The notes beneath the pieces are model-generated. The model made no database searches, was not told where the DNA came from, and saw nothing but the letters and a program-made list of their open reading frames with translations. A stretch of DNA of 64,000 bases from Siphonodentalium dalli (Eukaryota; Mollusca; Scaphopoda; Gadilida; Siphonodentaliidae): contig CP136064.1 of assembly GCA_032622095.1 (NCBI GenBank), positions 5,947,512 to 6,011,511 of the forward strand. Direction: 5' to 3'. A program made the position numbers and the translations under genes. This document shows, piece by piece, positions 55,401 to 61,400 of this stretch (position 1 is the stretch's first letter; the number at the start of each line of letters is the position of its first letter).

Positions 55401-58400
55401 ATCGTGTGAACAAACTATCCACGATTTTGTCTGGCCCAATTCCTCCACTTCCGATTGAATTGTGGTCGTCTGAATGTTCACTTATTCTATAAAATCTCAT
55501 TAAATCAGGAAAAGAAGGAACTGAAGTATGAGGATTTAGATGATGACGATAATGACATGGAGTTAAATGATAGCGGTGAAGCCAAAAGCGGTGAAGCCAA
55601 AAGCGGTGAAGCCAAAGTCAACGGTGAAGAAGCCAAGAAGCAAAAAGAGGCCAAAGCACCTAAAAAGCCAAGAGTGAAAAAAGAAGTGGGAATAAAAGGT
55701 TTGTATCCACATATAGGCTGGATATAGTGTGTCTAACCCATAGAGAGCCCCACATAGACTGGAGCAGACGACACTCAGTAGTGCATGCTTCCATCTGTGT
55801 GAGGCTCCTTGTGGGTTAAACATTAAACTTGATCAGTGAGGTTTGAAATGGATGTCTTACATTACTGATTCAGAGCTGCCTACCATCAAGCCTTGGAATA
55901 GTGTGTCTGACATTTGCAGAATGAGGTACCTACAGGGTGAATTTAGTGACGCTATCCAGCGTGGCAAATTAGGGGATATAGAAAGTGAACAGATGGGGGG
56001 GGAAGTAACTAAAAACAATGTTAGCATGCGGTTTTACGATTATGTAAAATAAGGTCACTCAAAGTTGATAATCTGTTTCTCAGACACTTTGTTTTTCATT
56101 TGCAGAATGAGGTCCCCAGAGGGCTAGCATCACCAAATTCACCCTCTGGGGACCTCATTCTGCAAATGACAGACACCCTATTTCAAGGCTTGCTTCTATA
56201 TTTATTATACTTTCGAAGAAACTGGGAGGTATTCTGGATTGAATCCGTCCGTACGTCCGTCTGACCTCATAACTCGAACCACTATGAACCGATTTCAATA
56301 ATTTTTTGTATGCAATCTCCTTGGGACTGCCTCTCCGCATGATGCTAATTGCGGTTTTTTTAAGTTACGCCTCATTTTCGACTTATTTTGACTTAGAAAA
56401 TTCTGTCCGACTTAATAACTTTAACAAATATGAACCAATTTCAATAATTTTTGGTATACATGCTTCTCACAATACCCTCTCTACATGATGTGGCTAGGGA
56501 TTAGCTCAGACTGTTTTTCGTAATATTACACTTCATTTTCGACTTATTTTGAATTCTGTCCGACTTAATAACTTTAACAAATATGAACCAATATGAATAA
56601 TTTTTTCTGTACAAGCTTCTTGTGACACCATATCGATATTATTAGTCCGAATTTTTCTTTAAAGTTAAAAATCTTTTTTGTTGGGTTTATGGATAATGCG
56701 GGTTGAATTTGCCACGGTGGGGGTATGCTAGCACTCGAGTGCACACCTCTTGTTTTTTTAGGGTCAAAAGTTACTGGCAGGCAAGTTTTTATTTCCATAT
56801 TTTATGACCATAAAATTCTAACAGGCAGTTTTTATTTGTCCAAGGATCACAACCTAGTGCGAGATTTAAACAGCTTGCAGCTCTTCAACACACACATTGC
56901 TTAATCCGACCAAGCCACTGTTGTGGAGACAATAGTCCCCATTACAAGTCCGACACTCTAACCACTGGGCTACTGAACTCCACAATAATAAAACAGACTT
57001 GTCCCCACTGGGAATTGGGCACATTTTCGGCACCTGTTATTGGCTAAAATTATTCATGTAATGTCATTGTTGAATGGCTTAATAGAGTCTTTGGTGATGA
57101 TAAATACTAAATAAAAACTTATCCATTCTTAGATGTTTCTTCGCCAAAAAAGAAAGGAGGAGAAAAGAAGAAAGGAAAGAAGCGGAACCCCTGGTCTGAC
57201 GAGGAGGTGGAAGAGGAGGACGCTAACAGTGATTTAACTGATGAAGACGATGATGCGGAAGCTGCCGCCGCCGCTGCAGCAGCTAGAGATCGACAACCAC
57301 GGCGAGCAGCCAGTATGCATTCTTTTATATTCTCCAAAATTCAAGTTGGTACACGCTAGTGTTGTGCCTTTTATTTTATTTCAAAACCAAACCGCAATAG
57401 ATATATTCTATAAAACCTAATCTTCCGGTTTCAATTAACCCTTTACCCAACAAAATGGCCAAAAACGCCCAAATAAAGCTTCAACAGCCTAAAATATCTT
57501 CGGTCTGTCTCAATAACACCATACAAAAATGGATATCATTGGAACCGGTTCATTGACCACATTGTGATGGTTACAGTTATGCCCTGTGCCAATGCATTCT
57601 CTTTTTATGCGAGTCGACCATAGGTCGCCTCGCATATATAAGAGAATGCATTGGCCTAAACAAAATCTTTTACCATTTTTTCTTATATTCTTTAACAATT
57701 TTATAATTTTTTCTTACATTTTTTAACAATTTTTATAATATTTTTCTACATTCTTTGACACTTTTATCATTTTTAATATGTGTTAAGCCAATGCATTCTC
57801 TTATATATTCGAGGCGACCTATGGTCGACTCGCATATATTAGAGAATGCATTGGCACAGGGCCGTTCTGTTGGGTAAAAGGTTAACTGACACATTTTTTT
57901 CGCTTTTGTCAGCTGCTATTTGCCACCACTATAGCATTTTCAATTTGTAACATTTGGGTGTTATATGGGCGATAATGACACATACTGTGGAAACAGCTGG
58001 AAAATGGCTGGAAATATAATGCTATAACATGTATATTATACCATCTGCATTATGCATATAGTCACCTTGGTGTATTGAGTGAAACCATAACCAAAACCAA
58101 ATCCTGGTTTTTCTACAATAACCATATTCCGATACAGCAACTGGAGATTGACAACCACGATGAACATTCCTTTATATCCCTGTATATTCTCCCAAATTCA
58201 AGTTGGTACACGCTGTGCCCAAAATACAGAAAAGCACCCAAAATAAACATGAGAATTCAATTTACATCATGGCATAGTTTATATCAAGTCTGGAAATAGT
58301 GTGTCTGTCATTGCTGAATGAGGTCCCCAGAGGGTGAATTTACTGACACTATCCTGCACAGCAGGCTAGCATAACTAAATTCACCTTCTGGGGACCTCAT

Positions 58401-61400
58401 TCTTCTGGGAAGTATCTATCATTCTGCTTAGGTCTCATCTTCTGGGAAGTATCTATAGTCTCAAAGGGTCAAGGGTCAAGAGGAATTTTTGTGAATTTGG
58501 TATTTGTTCATCTGGTTCAAGCAGGGAGCAAATTAACATCGCAATTTGCTACCCAAATTTGGATAATAGCTATTTTGTTGGAATTTTATGATTTCAGAAC
58601 AATGCTGTCTCATCATGTAAATGTGAGGTTATTTGCTAATCAGAATTCAAAAGTAATTTGCTCCCTGGGTTCAAGTGGGGTTTAAATATAGTTGCAAATT
58701 TAAGGACACTCCACATGACTGCATTTGTTATTCTGCATGTGGAATTTGCTGTCCATCGGTAGACAAAGAGAAAAAAGACAAGTAATTAAGTTATCAAATG
58801 TTTGGTTTACTTTATTGGACTCGATCATCACCAGTTCTTTTTTTTTTTCAGCTAAGAAAGTCAGTTATAAGTTCAGTGACCAAGAGGAAGAAGCACAAAG
58901 CAGCGATTCAGATACCGGATTCACTACTAATAGGGCCGTAGTGGATAAATCTGACGACGAATCCGTGAAAGCATCAGATGATGATGACGACAAAACTGAT
59001 GAAGACACACCAAGGTATTTATATACTATTAATAGCAATAAATAGTGACACAGTAGTTAGCATAAGGGCCCTACAAATCGGCTCTTTTCTGCAGATTCGA
59101 AATTCAATATCGAAACGGGAGGATGATATGAAATCAGCTTACCGCCAATGCAAAGAGCAGGTTCTCAAAGTATTTTTAAAGAATATAGCATCTCATATGG
59201 GGTCCTCCAGTTATATATTTTATACACATTCCGATTAAGAATATAACATCTCATAATCGAGTCATATGGGACCCATACCGTTAGCGTAATTAATGAGTTA
59301 CCTGTTAATAGTCATAAAAGGTTATGGGACAGTTCATATCTTCGGTGAATTTTGACGTTTACCATAGTAAAATCTCAGAAAATTTAACACCATATGTGCA
59401 TTGTGACAAATATCGCAGATGCAGCACTTGTATTTCATCGTTCATCTCTACAAAATCGCAAAAATGTGTCAATGTTTAGGATAAATTGGATTTTCAAGAA
59501 TATTTTAATGAGGTCTGATTCGTGTTGACACTGAATCAAATGTTGACTATTGACAGGGCCCTAGTTAGCGTGATCTTATGGTAATGATGAAAAGAAATTG
59601 TGCATGTCAATAACCCTTTCATGACTGGAGCATCCTGATTTTTTGCGAAAGCCCTGTGCCAATGCATTCTCTCATATATGTCAGTCTCCCATAGGGAGCC
59701 TCACATATATAAGAGAATGCATTGGTCTAACAAATTTTATATTATTTTTTATAATTGTTAAAAAATGAATGTAAAAAATAGTGATAAAAATTGTTAAAGA
59801 ATGTAAGAAAAATTGATAAAAATTGTTTGGCCAATGCATTCTTTTATATATGGTCCTATGGTCGACTCGTATATAAAAGAATGCATTGGCACAGTGTCTG
59901 CAATGTTGCACCAGCGCAGCTCCCATCATGAAAGGGTTAAGACCCAGATAGCAGTTGCTTGTCAAATTGGTTTCCTTTTGCAAATGTAATGTAGTTATTT
60001 CCATAGACTTGTTATAATTCTAGCACAAGCCTTAATATTAAAATACTCTATCTTAACCTTGTTATAGCCATTTGAGTGGAGTTCTATATTCACAGATAAA
60101 GTGGATATGGTGTGTCTGACATTTGAGTAGAGTTCTATATTCACAGATAAAGTGGATATGGTGTGTCTGACATTTGAGTAGAGTTCTATATTCACAGATA
60201 AAGTGGATATGGTGTGTCTGACATTTGAGTAGAGTTCTATATTCACAGATAAAGTGGATATGGTGTGTCTGACATTTATAGAATGAGTTCTATATTCACA
60301 GATAAAGTGGATATGGTGTGTCATTTGAGTAGAGTTCTATATTCACAGATAAAGTGGATATGGTGTGTCTGACATTTATAGCCATTTGAGTAGAGTTCTA
60401 TATTCACAGATAAAGTGGATATGGTGTGTCTGAGTAGAGTTCTATATTCACAGATAAAGTGGATATGGTGTGTCTGAGTAGAGTTCTATATTCACAGATA
60501 AAGTGGATATAGTGTGTTTGACATTTATACAATGAGGTCTCGGTGGGCTAGCATCACCAAATTCATCCTCTGGGGAACTCATTCTGCAAATGTCAGACAC
60601 ACTATATTCAGGCTTGGTTCTACCCAAATCAGACATGTTTTCATTGCCATACTTGAGGTTCATTTCATTTGTATTTTTCAGTGATAAACCAAAGAAGTCA
60701 TTAATTTGGAACCCTGTTGAGCCTAAAAGAGATACATTTTCTGACTCTGGTGACAGTACAGTGGAGAATGGAACGAAATCATCAGATGAAGGTAGGTAGC
60801 CCTCATTAAAATTAACAGGGTGCGAGTTGAGTCTCTTGAATGGGTGAGATTTTGTTTTATAAATCGGAAAACATAGGCCATGAAAAGAGAAATTCTGGTT
60901 TCTCATACCTGCGTGCATAGTCATGAAACCCTGCGTGCATAGTCACGAAACCCTGCATGCATAGTCACGAAACCCTGACCGTGTTTCTCATGCATGCGAG
61001 CATAGTCACAAAACCCTGCGTGCATAATCATGAAACCCTGCCCGTGTTTCTCATGCATGCGTGCATAGTCACGAAACCCTGCGTGTGCATTGTCATGAAA
61101 CCATGCGCGTGAAGTCATGAAACCCTGCATGCATAGTCATGAAACCCTGCATGCATAGTCACGAACCCTGCATGCATAGTCACGAAACCCATTCATGCAT
61201 AGTCACAAAACCCTGCATGCATAGTCATGAAACCCTGCATGCATAGTCACGAAACCCTGCATGCATAGTCACGAAACCCTGCATGCATAGTCACGAAACC
61301 CTGCATGCATAGTCATGAAACCCTGCATGCATAGTCATGAAAGCCTGTTCGTGTTTCTCATGCATAGTCATGAAACCCTGCATGCATAGTCACGAAACCC

